Below, piece by piece: positions 1 to 7,630 of a stretch of 17,863 nucleotides of DNA. Under the pieces are notes generated by a model. The model saw only the letters and a program-made list of their open reading frames with translations, was not told the origin of the DNA and made no database searches. The translations under genes were made by a program, and so were the position numbers. The stretch comes from JAENVT01 sp040005915 (GTDB taxonomy: Bacteria > Actinomycetota > Acidimicrobiia > Acidimicrobiales > Ilumatobacteraceae), in contig JBDTYA010000304.1 in assembly GCA_040005915.1 (NCBI GenBank), positions 1 through 17,863 on the forward strand, read 5' to 3'. Each line of letters starts with the position of its first letter. Within the stretch, counting starts at the first letter, position 1.

Positions 1-70
1 GCGACTGACCGACGGAGAGCCGTCACCGCCCGTTCGGACCTCTCTGTCAGCCCACCGACCCTCGTTCTGT

Positions 71-95
71 GCGCTGACACTGACGCAGTGAGCGC
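71..95 (-). terminator. Hairpin after the sterol-desaturase-like gene
   Basis: Seen in sequence: arms GCGCT (71-75) and AGCGC (91-95) enclose a second pair, CACTG (78-82) and CAGTG (86-90), with a 2-nt bulge at 76-77 and a 3-nt loop ACG. This gives about ten base pairs, 10 nt past the minus-strand stop codon at 106-108. There is no T-rich tract after it on the minus strand, so a classic intrinsic terminator is not proven. GC-rich actinomycetes often lack the tract. I see nothing else in bases 1-105. Confidence 0.45.
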
Positions 96-105
96 TGCGG
101 AAACG

Positions 106-1029
106 TCAGCGCGAGCTGATGGGGGTCCATCCCGGCCGGCCGAAGACGTGGCCGAACTTGGCGCGCAGGCCGCTGGCCGTGCGGACATCGCGGGCGATGT
201 CGGCCATCTCGTGGTAGGCGATACGCAACGGGTTGTAGGTGTGGATGTTCTTCGTCAGCCCATACTTCACGCGCCGCACCTCAGGCTCGAACGTGCCGAA
301 CAAGCGGTCCCACAGGATGAGGATTCCGCCGTAGTTCTTGTCGAGGTATTGGTCGTTGGCACCGTGGTGGCCGCGGTGATGCGACGGCGTGTTGAGCACG
401 CTCTCGATTGCCTGTGGCAGCCGATCGATCGCCTCGGTGTGGATCCAGTATTGGTAGAGGAGGTTCAGTTGGCCCGCCTTTGCGGTCTTTGCAGTGGGGA
501 AGCCGAGCAGTGGCATCGGCGCGAATACCCAGAACGTCAGAAACCCCGACCACGGTTGGCGGAGCGCTGTCGACAGGTTGTACCGCTCGCTGCTGTGGTG
601 GGTGACGTGGTTGGCCCACAACAGTCGAACCTCGTGCATCCACCGGTGGTCCCAGTAGTAGAGGAAGTCCCAGAGCACCATCGCCGAGGCGATGGAACCG
701 CGGCGAAGGCCGACGTTGGAGACGCGGCGCTCGAACAGGAAGCGGTCGAACTTGCCGAACACCGACAGTGTGACGAAGCCGAAGGCGATGTTGCCGGCGA
801 GCATCGCCAGGCTTGCGATGGTGTCCTTGCGCTCGTAGCCCAACGGCACGAGTGGGTCACTAGGCATGTGCGTGCCCGACAACGTCTGCGCGTCGGCGGC
901 GTAGAGGTCGCCGAGCGTGCGTTTCGGCACTCTCCGCAACGCCGCGTACTCGGCCAGCATCGTCACAGCGAACAGCGGGAGCGTCGCCTTGTCGACGAGA
1001 TCGAGTTGGCGCAGCGCCGCCTTCTTCAA
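106..1029 (-). CDS. Fatty acid hydroxylase / sterol desaturase family membrane protein
   Basis: Predicted integral-membrane di-iron oxygenase that hydroxylates or desaturates a lipid; the substrate is unknown. The three histidine clusters of the family are visible. Numbered from an upstream ATG at 1104 they are HRWMH (153-157), HVTHH (166-170) and HHRGHH (242-247). Hydrophobic stretches lie before and between them. I prefer the TTG at 1029-1027 (307 aa): it overlaps the TGA of the upstream gene as TTGA and has GGAG about 10 nt before it. The ATG at 1104 would give 332 aa but overlaps the upstream gene by 79 bp and adds a basic, low-information N-terminus. The gene is second in a minus-strand pair behind a PhyH-type dioxygenase, which suggests sequential oxidation of one lipid or isoprenoid; that is inference. 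Family assignment is firm and the start is moderately sure. Confidence 0.87.
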   Translation of the reverse strand: MKKAALRQLDLVDKATLPLFAVTMLAEYAALRRVPKRTLGDLYAADAQTLSGTHMPSDPLVPLGYERKDTIASLAMLAGNIAFGFVTLSVFGKFDRFLFERRVSNVGLRRGSIASAMVLWDFLYYWDHRWMHEVRLLWANHVTHHSSERYNLSTALRQPWSGFLTFWVFAPMPLLGFPTAKTAKAGQLNLLYQYWIHTEAIDRLPQAIESVLNTPSHHRGHHGANDQYLDKNYGGILILWDRLFGTFEPEVRRVKYGLTKNIHTYNPLRIAYHEMADIARDVRTASGLRAKFGHVFGRPGWTPISSR

Positions 1030-2225
1030 GAGCCGATGTCTCCATGGGTGAGGCGACGGTTGGCGTAGTCGCGCAGCGCGGCGCTCAACGCCTCGGTGCT
1101 CCACTCCTCGGCCACGGCGCGACGCACGACGTCGACCTGGGAATCATTGGTGAGGCCCTTCAGCGGTTGGTCGCGGTCGAGGTTTGTCGGGAATGCATAA
1201 CCGTTGGCCGCCGAACCGATGGCGTTGTCGACGTCGCGATCCGACGCGCCCGACGCCTTCAACTTCAGCAGCGACGGGTAGACGGCGTTGACCATCCGCT
1301 CGTGATCGATGCTCTCCAGGCACTTGCCGAGCGGCGAATTGATCTGCAGCAGGTTGGCCATGCGGTGGACGTCGGTGGTGCGGTTGGTGCCTGCCGCATG
1401 GAAGAGCGCCGGGTTGAAAAAGACGGCGTCGCCCTTCTCCAACGGGAGTTGCACGTAGTTCTTCTCGAAATACTCCTTGAACTCCGGGCGCCACCAGGCC
1501 AGGTAGCCGTACAAGTACTTCTGGGCGTGCGGCAGGTACATGGTCGGGCCGCTCTCGACAGACATGTCGCAGTGGGCGATGGCCCCCTGCAACGTCAACG
1601 CCGCGGAGAGGTGATGCACGTGCGCCGGGTACTCGGCGGCGACATCGACCGTCATGAAGCCGAGGTGGTAGTCGCGGTGTGGCTTCTGTGCCGCACCGCC
1701 GGGATTGACGACGTTGACCTGCGAGGTGAACGTGAACCCCGGCCCGAGCCACGCCGACGCCGCCATTGTGAGGATGTCGTTGGCGTAGTAGGTGACGAAC
1801 TCGTCGGGCGCCGCGACAGCCAGTTTCTCGAGCGCATTCCACACCCGGTCGTTGTCACCGGGCTTGGCGTAGTGATCGCCCGACTTCATCCCGAGGCGGT
1901 GCTGCTCGGCGATCATCGCGTTGAACGCGACAGTGGTGGCGTCGATGATGGAGGTGTCGGGGAAGGCTCGCTTGAAGACCACGATTCCGGGGCCCTCGAG
2001 GAACGCCCTGTTGAGTTCGGCCTGCACGGCGCGGCGGGTGTCGGGGTCGACACACTGCGCCCGAAGCCGGTCGCTGTCGTAGCTCACCACGTTCTGGATG
2101 ATCTCCTCGGCGAATGGGTAGTCGCTGAGCTCGGTGGTCTGTTCGACGATGGCGATGAAGTCATCGAGGCGACAATCGGACTCGTGCAGATAGCCGCTGG
2201 TGGTGTCGGAATTCACGGAGGTCAT
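1026..2225 (-). CDS. Phytanoyl-CoA dioxygenase (PhyH) family protein
   Basis: Predicted Fe(II)/2-oxoglutarate-dependent oxygenase of 399 aa. The iron facial triad is visible as H183-x-D185 (in KPHRDYHLGF) and H276 (in PALFHAAGTNRT), with R282 a likely 2-oxoglutarate ligand. The segment ESGPTMYLPHAQK (224-236) is typical of PhyH proteins between the two. At 399 aa it is longer than many PhyH proteins. The frame stays open upstream, but I start at ATG 2225-2223 because family-like sequence begins there and the upstream translation is low-complexity and rich in charged residues. The Shine-Dalgarno is weak (GGGG about 15 nt upstream), so a leaderless or short-leader transcript is possible. The gene is divergent from an EamA transporter and its stop overlaps the next gene's probable TTG start. 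PhyH proteins act on many small molecules, so the substrate cannot be read from sequence. Confidence 0.88.
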   Translation of the reverse strand: MTSVNSDTTSGYLHESDCRLDDFIAIVEQTTELSDYPFAEEIIQNVVSYDSDRLRAQCVDPDTRRAVQAELNRAFLEGPGIVVFKRAFPDTSIIDATTVAFNAMIAEQHRLGMKSGDHYAKPGDNDRVWNALEKLAVAAPDEFVTYYANDILTMAASAWLGPGFTFTSQVNVVNPGGAAQKPHRDYHLGFMTVDVAAEYPAHVHHLSAALTLQGAIAHCDMSVESGPTMYLPHAQKYLYGYLAWWRPEFKEYFEKNYVQLPLEKGDAVFFNPALFHAAGTNRTTDVHRMANLLQINSPLGKCLESIDHERMVNAVYPSLLKLKASGASDRDVDNAIGSAANGYAFPTNLDRDQPLKGLTNDSQVDVVRRAVAEEWSTEALSAALRDYANRRLTHGDIGS

Positions 2226-2264
2226 GCCCGTAAATGTAGATCCCCGCGAGCCCCTCACGGCTAG

Positions 2265-2274
2265 CGTGCGCACG
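2265..2274. promoter_or_regulatory. Palindrome in the PhyH/EamA divergent intergenic region
   Basis: The 126-bp gap between the divergent starts (2226-2351) contains a perfect 10-bp palindrome CGTGCGCACG, about 40 bp from the PhyH start and 78 bp from the EamA start. A dyad in this position could bind a regulator of both genes. At this GC content a 10-bp palindrome may also be chance. I see no convincing -35/-10 pair. Confidence 0.2.
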
Positions 2275-2351
2275 TAAACACCTCCGCGACCTCCCTTCCG
2301 CCGGCCCCGGGCAACATCCTCACGCGGTCGACCCGGACAGCGGGTCACAGG

Positions 2352-3260
2352 GTGAACTGCAAGCTCGCAGGGCGCGGCGGCGTGCTTGCCGTGGTCTGCG
2401 CCGCTCTGCTGTGGTCGACCGGCGGCGTGCTGGGCAAGTCGACGCACGCCTCGGGGATCGTGCTGTCGTTCTGGCGGATGTGGATCGCCTCGGCCGTGCT
2501 GCTCGTGATCGTCGCCGTGACCAAGCGCTGGCCGAGCCGCGCCGACTTCCGGCGCACGGGGGTCGCCGGCGTGTTGTTCGGGCTGAACATCTGTGTCTTC
2601 TTCATCGCGATCCAATCGGTGACGATCGCGACCGCATTGATCATCTCTGCCCTAGCTCCCGTCGTGGCCCTGCCGGTCTCGGTCAAGTTCTTCGGCGAGC
2701 ACCTGACGGCGGTGAAAGTGGTCTGTGCAGCCGTGTCGGTGATCGGTGTTGTCGCCGCCGTGCTGGTGGCACCCTCGACAGGGTCGGGCACGTCGAGCTC
2801 GAAGATCGGTTACCTGTGGGCTTTGTTGGCCTTGGTCTTCTGGGTGGCATATCTGCTGGTGTCGAAGGGGGTGCGCCCTCACGTCGAGACCGTCCGATTC
2901 ATGTTCGTCGTCTCGTTCATCGGTGCTCTGACGGTGTCGGTGCTGGTCGTCGCGACACAGGCGCACATCGGCGCGATGCACGGTGCCGGCTGGGCATGGG
3001 TGTCACTGTTGGCAATCGGGCCCGGGGTCGGCGGCCACGGGCTCGTCGCGTGGGCGCAGCCCCGCGTCGATGCCTCCGTCACGTCGGTGTTGATCCAGGC
3101 CGAGCCCGTCGCTGCCAGCGCCGCGGCGTGGATGGTGCTCGGCGAGCGCATCTCGTTCGCCCAGGCATCGGCGATGATGCTGGTCGTCGTGGCCTTGTGC
3201 GTGCTGGCCTACAGCGCGTCACGCGATGCCGGCGTGGAGATCGTCGACGCCATCAGCTGA
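2352..3260 (+). CDS. EamA/DMT-superfamily transporter
   Basis: Predicted inner-membrane exporter of 302 aa with about ten transmembrane helices arranged as two EamA repeats. The repeats end in matching motifs: LAPVVALPVSVKFFGEHLT in the first half and QAEPVAASAAAWMVLGERIS in the second, each followed by another helix. Such proteins export amino acids, metabolites or drugs; the substrate is unknown. The start is GTG at 2352. The codons before it are not membrane-like and only a weak purine stretch precedes it, so the exact start is uncertain. The gene is divergent from the PhyH gene. The next gene begins 40 nt downstream on the same strand, so the transporter may be co-transcribed with the gamma-butyrobetaine-hydroxylase-like oxygenase and could move its substrate or product; that is inference. 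Confidence 0.88.
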   Translation: MNCKLAGRGGVLAVVCAALLWSTGGVLGKSTHASGIVLSFWRMWIASAVLLVIVAVTKRWPSRADFRRTGVAGVLFGLNICVFFIAIQSVTIATALIISALAPVVALPVSVKFFGEHLTAVKVVCAAVSVIGVVAAVLVAPSTGSGTSSSKIGYLWALLALVFWVAYLLVSKGVRPHVETVRFMFVVSFIGALTVSVLVVATQAHIGAMHGAGWAWVSLLAIGPGVGGHGLVAWAQPRVDASVTSVLIQAEPVAASAAAWMVLGERISFAQASAMMLVVVALCVLAYSASRDAGVEIVDAIS

Positions 3261-3261
3261 G

Positions 3262-3284
3262 GTGCCGACTAGTAGTCTCGGCAC
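3262..3284 (+). promoter_or_regulatory. Dyad just upstream of the oxygenase Shine-Dalgarno
   Basis: GTGCCGA (3262-3268) and TCGGCAC (3278-3284) form a perfect 7-bp stem around a 9-nt loop. The loop contains ACTAGT, and an alternative fold extends the stem to 9 bp with a 2-nt bulge. It lies between the EamA stop and AAGGAG (3286-3291). It could be an operator, an attenuator or an mRNA hairpin near the ribosome site; the sequence alone does not decide. Confidence 0.35.
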
Positions 3285-3300
3285 GAAGGAGAGTCGAAAA

Positions 3301-4482
3301 ATGGAAGCTTCGTTCCGCGAAATCGAGATGGGTCCGACCGGTGGGCGGCTTCCCGCTGGGGCGGTATCGGCCGCGCACAAGATCGGCGCCGACGTCCTGG
3401 TGCAGTTCACCGAGGGTTCCGCGACGCTCCTGCCCGACTGGCTCCGCGACAACTGCCAGTGCACGGCGTGCCGAATCGTGCAGACCGACGAGCGGCGCTG
3501 GCAACCCTGGTCGTCACCCAGTGCGCCCGTGGTCGACACCGTCGAGGTCGTCGACGGCGAGTTGCGGATCGGCTGGGTCGGCGGTCATCGATCCGCCTAT
3601 GGCCCGCCCGAGTGGCAGAAGATCCGCACCACCGGCGCTCGCGGCGCATGGACGGCGCGTTTGTGGGACGGCACATACGAGGTCGAGCGATTCGACCATC
3701 AGCAGTGCATCGCCGACGAGGTCACACGGCGCGGTATGTTCGAGGCGATTCGTCGTGATGGCGCGGCCGTCATCACCGGGTCGCCCACCGAGCCGGGCAC
3801 TGTGCTGGACCTTCTTCGCGCTCTCGGCCTGACGCTGCGCGACTCGTCGCTCGGCCTGATCTTCGACGTCAAGCTCGACCCCGCCGGTTACAACATCGCC
3901 TTCACCTCGGAAGAGGTGCCGCCGCACAATGACAACGCCCAGTATTCGCATCCGCCCAGCGGACAGGTGCTGGCGATGTTGGTCAACGAGGCGCAGGGCG
4001 GCGACAGCGTCGTCGTCGACGGTTGGTCGGTGCTCGACAAGCTGAACCGCGAGCATCCCGAGGCCATCGACGTGCTCACTCGGGTCGAGGTCGGATTCCG
4101 GCAATACTCGACCGAGGCCGACGCGTTCACCCGCGCGCCGCTGGTCGTACGGGACCGATCCGGTCGCTTCGTGCACCTGCGGTTCTCGAATCAGCTCATG
4201 CAGCCGCTGGCGTTCGACGACTCCGATCTGGCCGCGTGGTACGACGCCTACCGGTTGCTCGGCGCAGCGATCGCCGACACGGCCAATCACGTGTCGTTCC
4301 GGCTCTCGGCAGGCGACACCCTGTTCGTCAACGGACACCGGGTGCTCCACGCTCGAACCGAGTACCAGCCCGACGGGCCCCGACACCTGCAGGACGTGTA
4401 CTTCGACATGGACGACGTGTTCGGCCATCTGGCTCGCATGAGCGGCGAGGCAACCAACGCGATGGTCGCCGCCACCGCCTAG
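3301..4482 (+). CDS. Gamma-butyrobetaine hydroxylase-like 2-oxoglutarate oxygenase
   Basis: Predicted Fe(II)/2-oxoglutarate oxygenase of 393 aa with an N-terminal zinc-binding domain (DUF971-like) and a TauD/TfdA catalytic domain. Zinc ligands C52, C54, C57 (DNCQCTACR) and H96 keep the spacing known in human BBOX1 (C38, C40, C43, H82). The iron triad is H209-x-D211 (VPPHNDN) and H350 (NGHRVLHAR), with R361 a candidate 2-oxoglutarate ligand. The conserved strip QGGDSVVVDG (232-241) is present. Start ATG 3301 is chosen because AAGGAG lies about 10 nt upstream; the frame is open further upstream but that part overlaps the EamA gene. Relatives hydroxylate gamma-butyrobetaine (carnitine synthesis), trimethyllysine or trimethylaminoethylphosphonate. 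By my from-memory alignment, aromatic residues holding the trimethylammonium in BBOX1 are only partly kept (W181 aligns with F188, Y177 with L184), so the substrate may differ. Confidence 0.88.
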   Translation: MEASFREIEMGPTGGRLPAGAVSAAHKIGADVLVQFTEGSATLLPDWLRDNCQCTACRIVQTDERRWQPWSSPSAPVVDTVEVVDGELRIGWVGGHRSAYGPPEWQKIRTTGARGAWTARLWDGTYEVERFDHQQCIADEVTRRGMFEAIRRDGAAVITGSPTEPGTVLDLLRALGLTLRDSSLGLIFDVKLDPAGYNIAFTSEEVPPHNDNAQYSHPPSGQVLAMLVNEAQGGDSVVVDGWSVLDKLNREHPEAIDVLTRVEVGFRQYSTEADAFTRAPLVVRDRSGRFVHLRFSNQLMQPLAFDDSDLAAWYDAYRLLGAAIADTANHVSFRLSAGDTLFVNGHRVLHARTEYQPDGPRHLQDVYFDMDDVFGHLARMSGEATNAMVAATA

Positions 4483-4494
4483 ACAGAGCTAGGC
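4477..4494. terminator. Palindrome spanning two convergent stop codons
   Basis: GCCTAG (4477-4482) and CTAGGC (4489-4494) form a 6-bp inverted repeat with a 6-nt loop. The arms are the last codons of the two convergent genes, since both end in GCC TAG. The hairpin would work in either direction as a short terminator. It may also be a side effect of both genes ending in the same alanine and stop codons; no T-tract follows. Confidence 0.28.
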
Positions 4495-5514
4495 CCAGTC
4501 GAGGATCACCTTGCCGCACTCGCCGCCCTCGACGATCGCGAACGCTTCCTCGAACCGGTCGGCAGGCAGTTCGTGCGTGATGATTCCGCTGATGTCGAGG
4601 CCGCTCTGCAGCATTGCGGCCATCTTGTACCAGGTCTCGAAGATGCGCCGTCCGTAGATCCCCTGGATCTCGAGGCCCTTGAAGATGACATCGTTGATGT
4701 CGAGCGTCATCGGACCGGCGGGGATGCCCAACACCGCGATCCGACCGCCGTTGTTCATCGCGTCGAGCATCTGATTGAAGGCTGACTCGGCTCCCGACAT
4801 CTCCAGCCCGACATCGAACCCTTCGGTCATGCCGAGGTCCTCCATCACAGGCGCCAACTTCTCGCTGCGGACGTCGACCACGCGGCTGGCTCCGTGTTTG
4901 GCCGCCATGTCGAGCCGGAATCGGTTGATGTCGGTGACGACTACGTTGCGCGCCCCGATGTGGCGGACGATCGCGGTGGCCAGGATTCCGATCGGCCCGG
5001 CTCCGGTCACCAGCACGTCCTCGCCGACCACGTCGAAGCGCAACGCAGTGTGGGTCGCGTTGCCCAACGGGTCGAGAACGGCGGCGACGTTGTCGTCGAT
5101 GTGCGGCGGCACCACGAAGACGTTGTCGGCGGGGATCACGACGTACTCCGCGAACGCACCCGGCCGGGTGACGCCGACACCGGTGTGGTTGTGGCAGAAC
5201 TCGCGGCGACCCCCCTTGCAATTGCGGCAGTGACCGCAGGTGACATGCCCCTCGCCGGCGACTCGTTGGCCGACCTCGAGGCCGATCACGTCGGCGCCGA
5301 GCTGTTCGATCTCGCCCATGAACTCGTGGCCGACGACCATCGGCACTGGGACGGTCGCCTGTGCCCAGGCGTCCCAGTGACGGATGTGCAGGTCGGTGCC
5401 GCAGATCGAGGTCTTTCGCACGCGGATCAGCACGTCGCGATCTGCCGGCGTCGGCTTGGGCACGTCCTCGAGCCACAGGCCGGGCTCGCGCAGCGCCTTG
5501 ACGAGTGCCTTCAC
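4489..5514 (-). CDS. tdh: L-threonine 3-dehydrogenase
   Basis: Cytosolic zinc-dependent medium-chain dehydrogenase that oxidises L-threonine to 2-amino-3-ketobutyrate with NAD+. Length is 341 aa, the same as E. coli Tdh. Catalytic zinc ligands are visible as C38-G-T and GHE (H63, E64), and the structural zinc site is C93, C96, C99 and C107. H90, in GEGHVTC, matches the histidine reported as important for threonine activity in Tdh. The nucleotide-binding loop is GAGPIG (171-176), with an acidic residue D193 at the end of the second strand as expected for NAD preference. The GTG start (5514-5512) overlaps the TGA of the upstream kbl as GTGA, so the two are translationally coupled. Its product is the substrate of Kbl, which supports the assignment strongly. 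It is convergent with the oxygenase gene with a 6-bp gap. Confidence 0.94.
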   Translation of the reverse strand: MKALVKALREPGLWLEDVPKPTPADRDVLIRVRKTSICGTDLHIRHWDAWAQATVPVPMVVGHEFMGEIEQLGADVIGLEVGQRVAGEGHVTCGHCRNCKGGRREFCHNHTGVGVTRPGAFAEYVVIPADNVFVVPPHIDDNVAAVLDPLGNATHTALRFDVVGEDVLVTGAGPIGILATAIVRHIGARNVVVTDINRFRLDMAAKHGASRVVDVRSEKLAPVMEDLGMTEGFDVGLEMSGAESAFNQMLDAMNNGGRIAVLGIPAGPMTLDINDVIFKGLEIQGIYGRRIFETWYKMAAMLQSGLDISGIITHELPADRFEEAFAIVEGGECGKVILDWA

Positions 5515-6701
5515 GGGATCAGGCCCATCGCTGTGCCCACTCGTACGAAGGCTTCGACAGCTTGATCGATGTCGGTATCGCTGTGCGCCGCTGACATCTG
5601 GGTACGGATGCGGGCCTTGCCCTGCGGCACCACCGGGAATGAAAATGCGATCACGTAGATCCCTTCGGTCAGTAGGCGCTCGGCCATCTCGGAGGCCACC
5701 CGGGCGTCGCCGAGCATCACGGGGATGATCGGGTGGCCGGCACCCGCCAGCGTGAAGCCGGCCTGCTGCATACCGCTACGGAAGCGCGAGGCGTTGCGTT
5801 CGAGACGCAGTCGCAACTCGTTACCAGCTTCCAACAGGTCGAGGACGTGGGTTGTTGCAGATGCAATTACCGGGGCCAGGGTATTGGAGAAGAGGTATGG
5901 GCGCGACCGCTGCCGCAGCCAGTCGATGATCTCGCGGCGACCACTGGTGTAGCCACCGGAAGCTCCGCCGAGTGCCTTGCCGAGGGTGCCGGTGATGATG
6001 TCGACGCGACCCATCACATCGGCGTACTCGTGTGTGCCTCTGCCGTGCTGTCCGACGATGCCGACGGCGTGCGAGTCGTCGACCATCACCATTGCGTCGT
6101 ATTGCTGGGCGAGGTCGCAGATGCCGGAGAGGTTGGCCAACACCCCGTCCATCGAGAACACGCCATCGGTGGCGACGAGGCGGTAACGGGCATCGGCGGT
6201 CTCCTGCAAGCGCTGCTCGAGTTGGCCCATGTCGCCGTTGTCGTAGCGCAACCGCTTGGCACGACACAACCGAATGCCGTCGATGATGCTGGCGTGGTTG
6301 AGCGAATCGGAGATGACCGCGTCGTGCTCGTCGAGGAGGGTTTCGAACAGCCCGCCGTTGGCGTCGAAGCACGAACCGTACAGGATGGTGTCGTCGGTAC
6401 CGAGGAAGGCCGACAGGCGCTCCTCGAGCTCCTTGTGCACGGTCTGGGTCCCGCAGATGAAACGGACCGATGCCATGCCGTAGCCGTACTGGTCGAGCGC
6501 CGCGTGAGCGGCTGCCACGATGCCGGGATGATCCGCAAGCCCGAGGTAGTTGTTGGCACACAGGTTGATGACCGCCGACCCGTCAGCAAGGCGGATGTGC
6601 GCGGACTGCGTCGAGCCGATGATGCGCTCGGTCTTGAAGAGCCCCTCGCCGACGAGCATGGCGGTGCGCCCCGCCAAGTCGTCGAGGTAATCCCTATTCA
6701 T
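5511..6701 (-). CDS. kbl: Glycine C-acetyltransferase (2-amino-3-ketobutyrate CoA ligase)
   Basis: Pyridoxal-phosphate enzyme of the alpha-oxoamine synthase family that cleaves 2-amino-3-ketobutyrate with CoA into glycine and acetyl-CoA. Length is 396 aa, against 398 in E. coli. The PLP lysine is K242 in GTLGKALGGASGG. Other family residues are NNYLGLADHP (50-59), H136 in SLNHASIIDG, and D208 and H211 in MVDDSHAVG. I choose ATG 6701-6699, which gives the normal N-terminus (MNRDYLDDLAGR) and overlaps the upstream gene by 8 bp; the longer open frame upstream is the wrong reading of that gene. No clear Shine-Dalgarno precedes it, which fits coupling to the upstream gene. BioF and other family members are alternatives, but the overlap with tdh settles the call. 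Confidence 0.94.
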   Translation of the reverse strand: MNRDYLDDLAGRTAMLVGEGLFKTERIIGSTQSAHIRLADGSAVINLCANNYLGLADHPGIVAAAHAALDQYGYGMASVRFICGTQTVHKELEERLSAFLGTDDTILYGSCFDANGGLFETLLDEHDAVISDSLNHASIIDGIRLCRAKRLRYDNGDMGQLEQRLQETADARYRLVATDGVFSMDGVLANLSGICDLAQQYDAMVMVDDSHAVGIVGQHGRGTHEYADVMGRVDIITGTLGKALGGASGGYTSGRREIIDWLRQRSRPYLFSNTLAPVIASATTHVLDLLEAGNELRLRLERNASRFRSGMQQAGFTLAGAGHPIIPVMLGDARVASEMAERLLTEGIYVIAFSFPVVPQGKARIRTQMSAAHSDTDIDQAVEAFVRVGTAMGLIP

Positions 6702-7602
6702 GTTCGCGCCGCAACCCCGGCAGCACCTCGGTGGCGATCCGTTCGAAGGCCGGCACCTGCGACTCGACGGTGGGGTAGTACATCGATATCTCCGTGATAC
6801 CGATCTTGGTGACGCGCCGTACCATCTCGACGAACAGGTCGTCGGATTCGTAGTAGCTGATGATCCCCCCACCGGCGCGGGCCGTTGCGTCGAACATCGT
6901 GTACGAACGACGCAGCGTGTCGGGAGCGCGTCCGAGCGCGGCGCACAGTGCGTCCATCGCTGCACAGCGATCGGTCAACTCTGCCATCTGATCCTCCAGG
7001 TCGGCGGCGAAGCTCATCGTGTTCCAGATGTCGGCGTGCTGCGCGGCGTGCCGCATCATCTTCGGCGCGAGGGCGGCGACCATGATCGGCAGTCGTGGCT
7101 GTTGCACCGAACCCGGATTCATGACAGCGCCCGTCGCCCGGTAGTACTTGCCGTCGTACGTGGTGACACCGCCGGCCAACAGCAGGCCGAGCAGTTCGAC
7201 GTACTCGCCGAAGCGATCCACACGCTCGGCATTCCCCCAGTTGGGTAGGCCGGCCATCTCGTACGACGGGTCGATCGTCAGACCGGTGCCGAGCCCGATC
7301 TCGAGTCGCCCTGAAGAGATCTGGTCGACGGTGACAGCCTGATTCGCGAGGATCGCCGGGTTTCGCAACGGGATCTGCGAGACGCACGTCGTCAACCGCA
7401 GGGTCGAGGTGCGTGCGGCGACCGCCGCCAAGGCCGTCCACGCCTCGAGCCACGGCGCCGGCGGGTTTGCCCAATCGCAGAAGTGATCCGGCACCGCGGC
7501 GACCTCGAAACCGAGGGCCTCGACGTGGAGGAACCGGTCGAGGTACTGACGCCACGGGACGCTGGGCAGAAGCATCACCTGGAACCGCAAGTCGAGGCTC
7601 AT
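6694..7602 (-). CDS. LLM-class (luciferase-like) flavin/F420-dependent oxidoreductase
   Basis: Predicted TIM-barrel oxidoreductase of 302 aa in the bacterial-luciferase superfamily. Family marks are VPDHFCDW (37-44), a STLRLTTCV strand with RNPAILANQAVTVDQIS (80-96), SSGRLEIGLGTG (96-107), and a C-terminal stretch TKIGITEISMYYP. The pattern fits the coenzyme-F420-dependent actinobacterial branch better than the FMN monooxygenases, but the cofactor is inferred. Start ATG 7602-7600; no strong Shine-Dalgarno is seen and the frame extends upstream only through low-information sequence. Its TAG stop lies inside the first codons of kbl (8-bp overlap), making it the first gene of an LLM-kbl-tdh cassette. 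A role linked to threonine or glycine metabolism is suggested only by this arrangement; no substrate can be named. Confidence 0.87.
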   Translation of the reverse strand: MSLDLRFQVMLLPSVPWRQYLDRFLHVEALGFEVAAVPDHFCDWANPPAPWLEAWTALAAVAARTSTLRLTTCVSQIPLRNPAILANQAVTVDQISSGRLEIGLGTGLTIDPSYEMAGLPNWGNAERVDRFGEYVELLGLLLAGGVTTYDGKYYRATGAVMNPGSVQQPRLPIMVAALAPKMMRHAAQHADIWNTMSFAADLEDQMAELTDRCAAMDALCAALGRAPDTLRRSYTMFDATARAGGGIISYYESDDLFVEMVRRVTKIGITEISMYYPTVESQVPAFERIATEVLPGLRREHE

Positions 7603-7630
7603 GGGCGGATGCTACTGCGTCGCGCCGGCT

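Noticed and set aside
88..1068. Long plus-strand open frame opposite the sterol-desaturase-like gene
   Set aside because: It is an antisense shadow in high-GC DNA, rich in Arg, Val and Glu with no domain. The minus strand carries the three histidine clusters of a real family.
1044..2264. Plus-strand open frame of about 400 codons opposite the PhyH gene
   Set aside because: Composition is typical of an antisense reading (Val/Arg/Glu-rich, no motif). The minus strand has the iron triad and a family-like length.
2226..2615. N-terminal extension of the PhyH frame
   Set aside because: The extra 130 residues are low-complexity charged sequence running through the divergent EamA gene. A standard ATG at 2225 begins the family-like part.
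2411..3832. Plus-strand frame spanning the EamA and oxygenase genes
   Set aside because: It is an Arg-rich out-of-frame reading of two genes that each have clear domains and starts in other frames.
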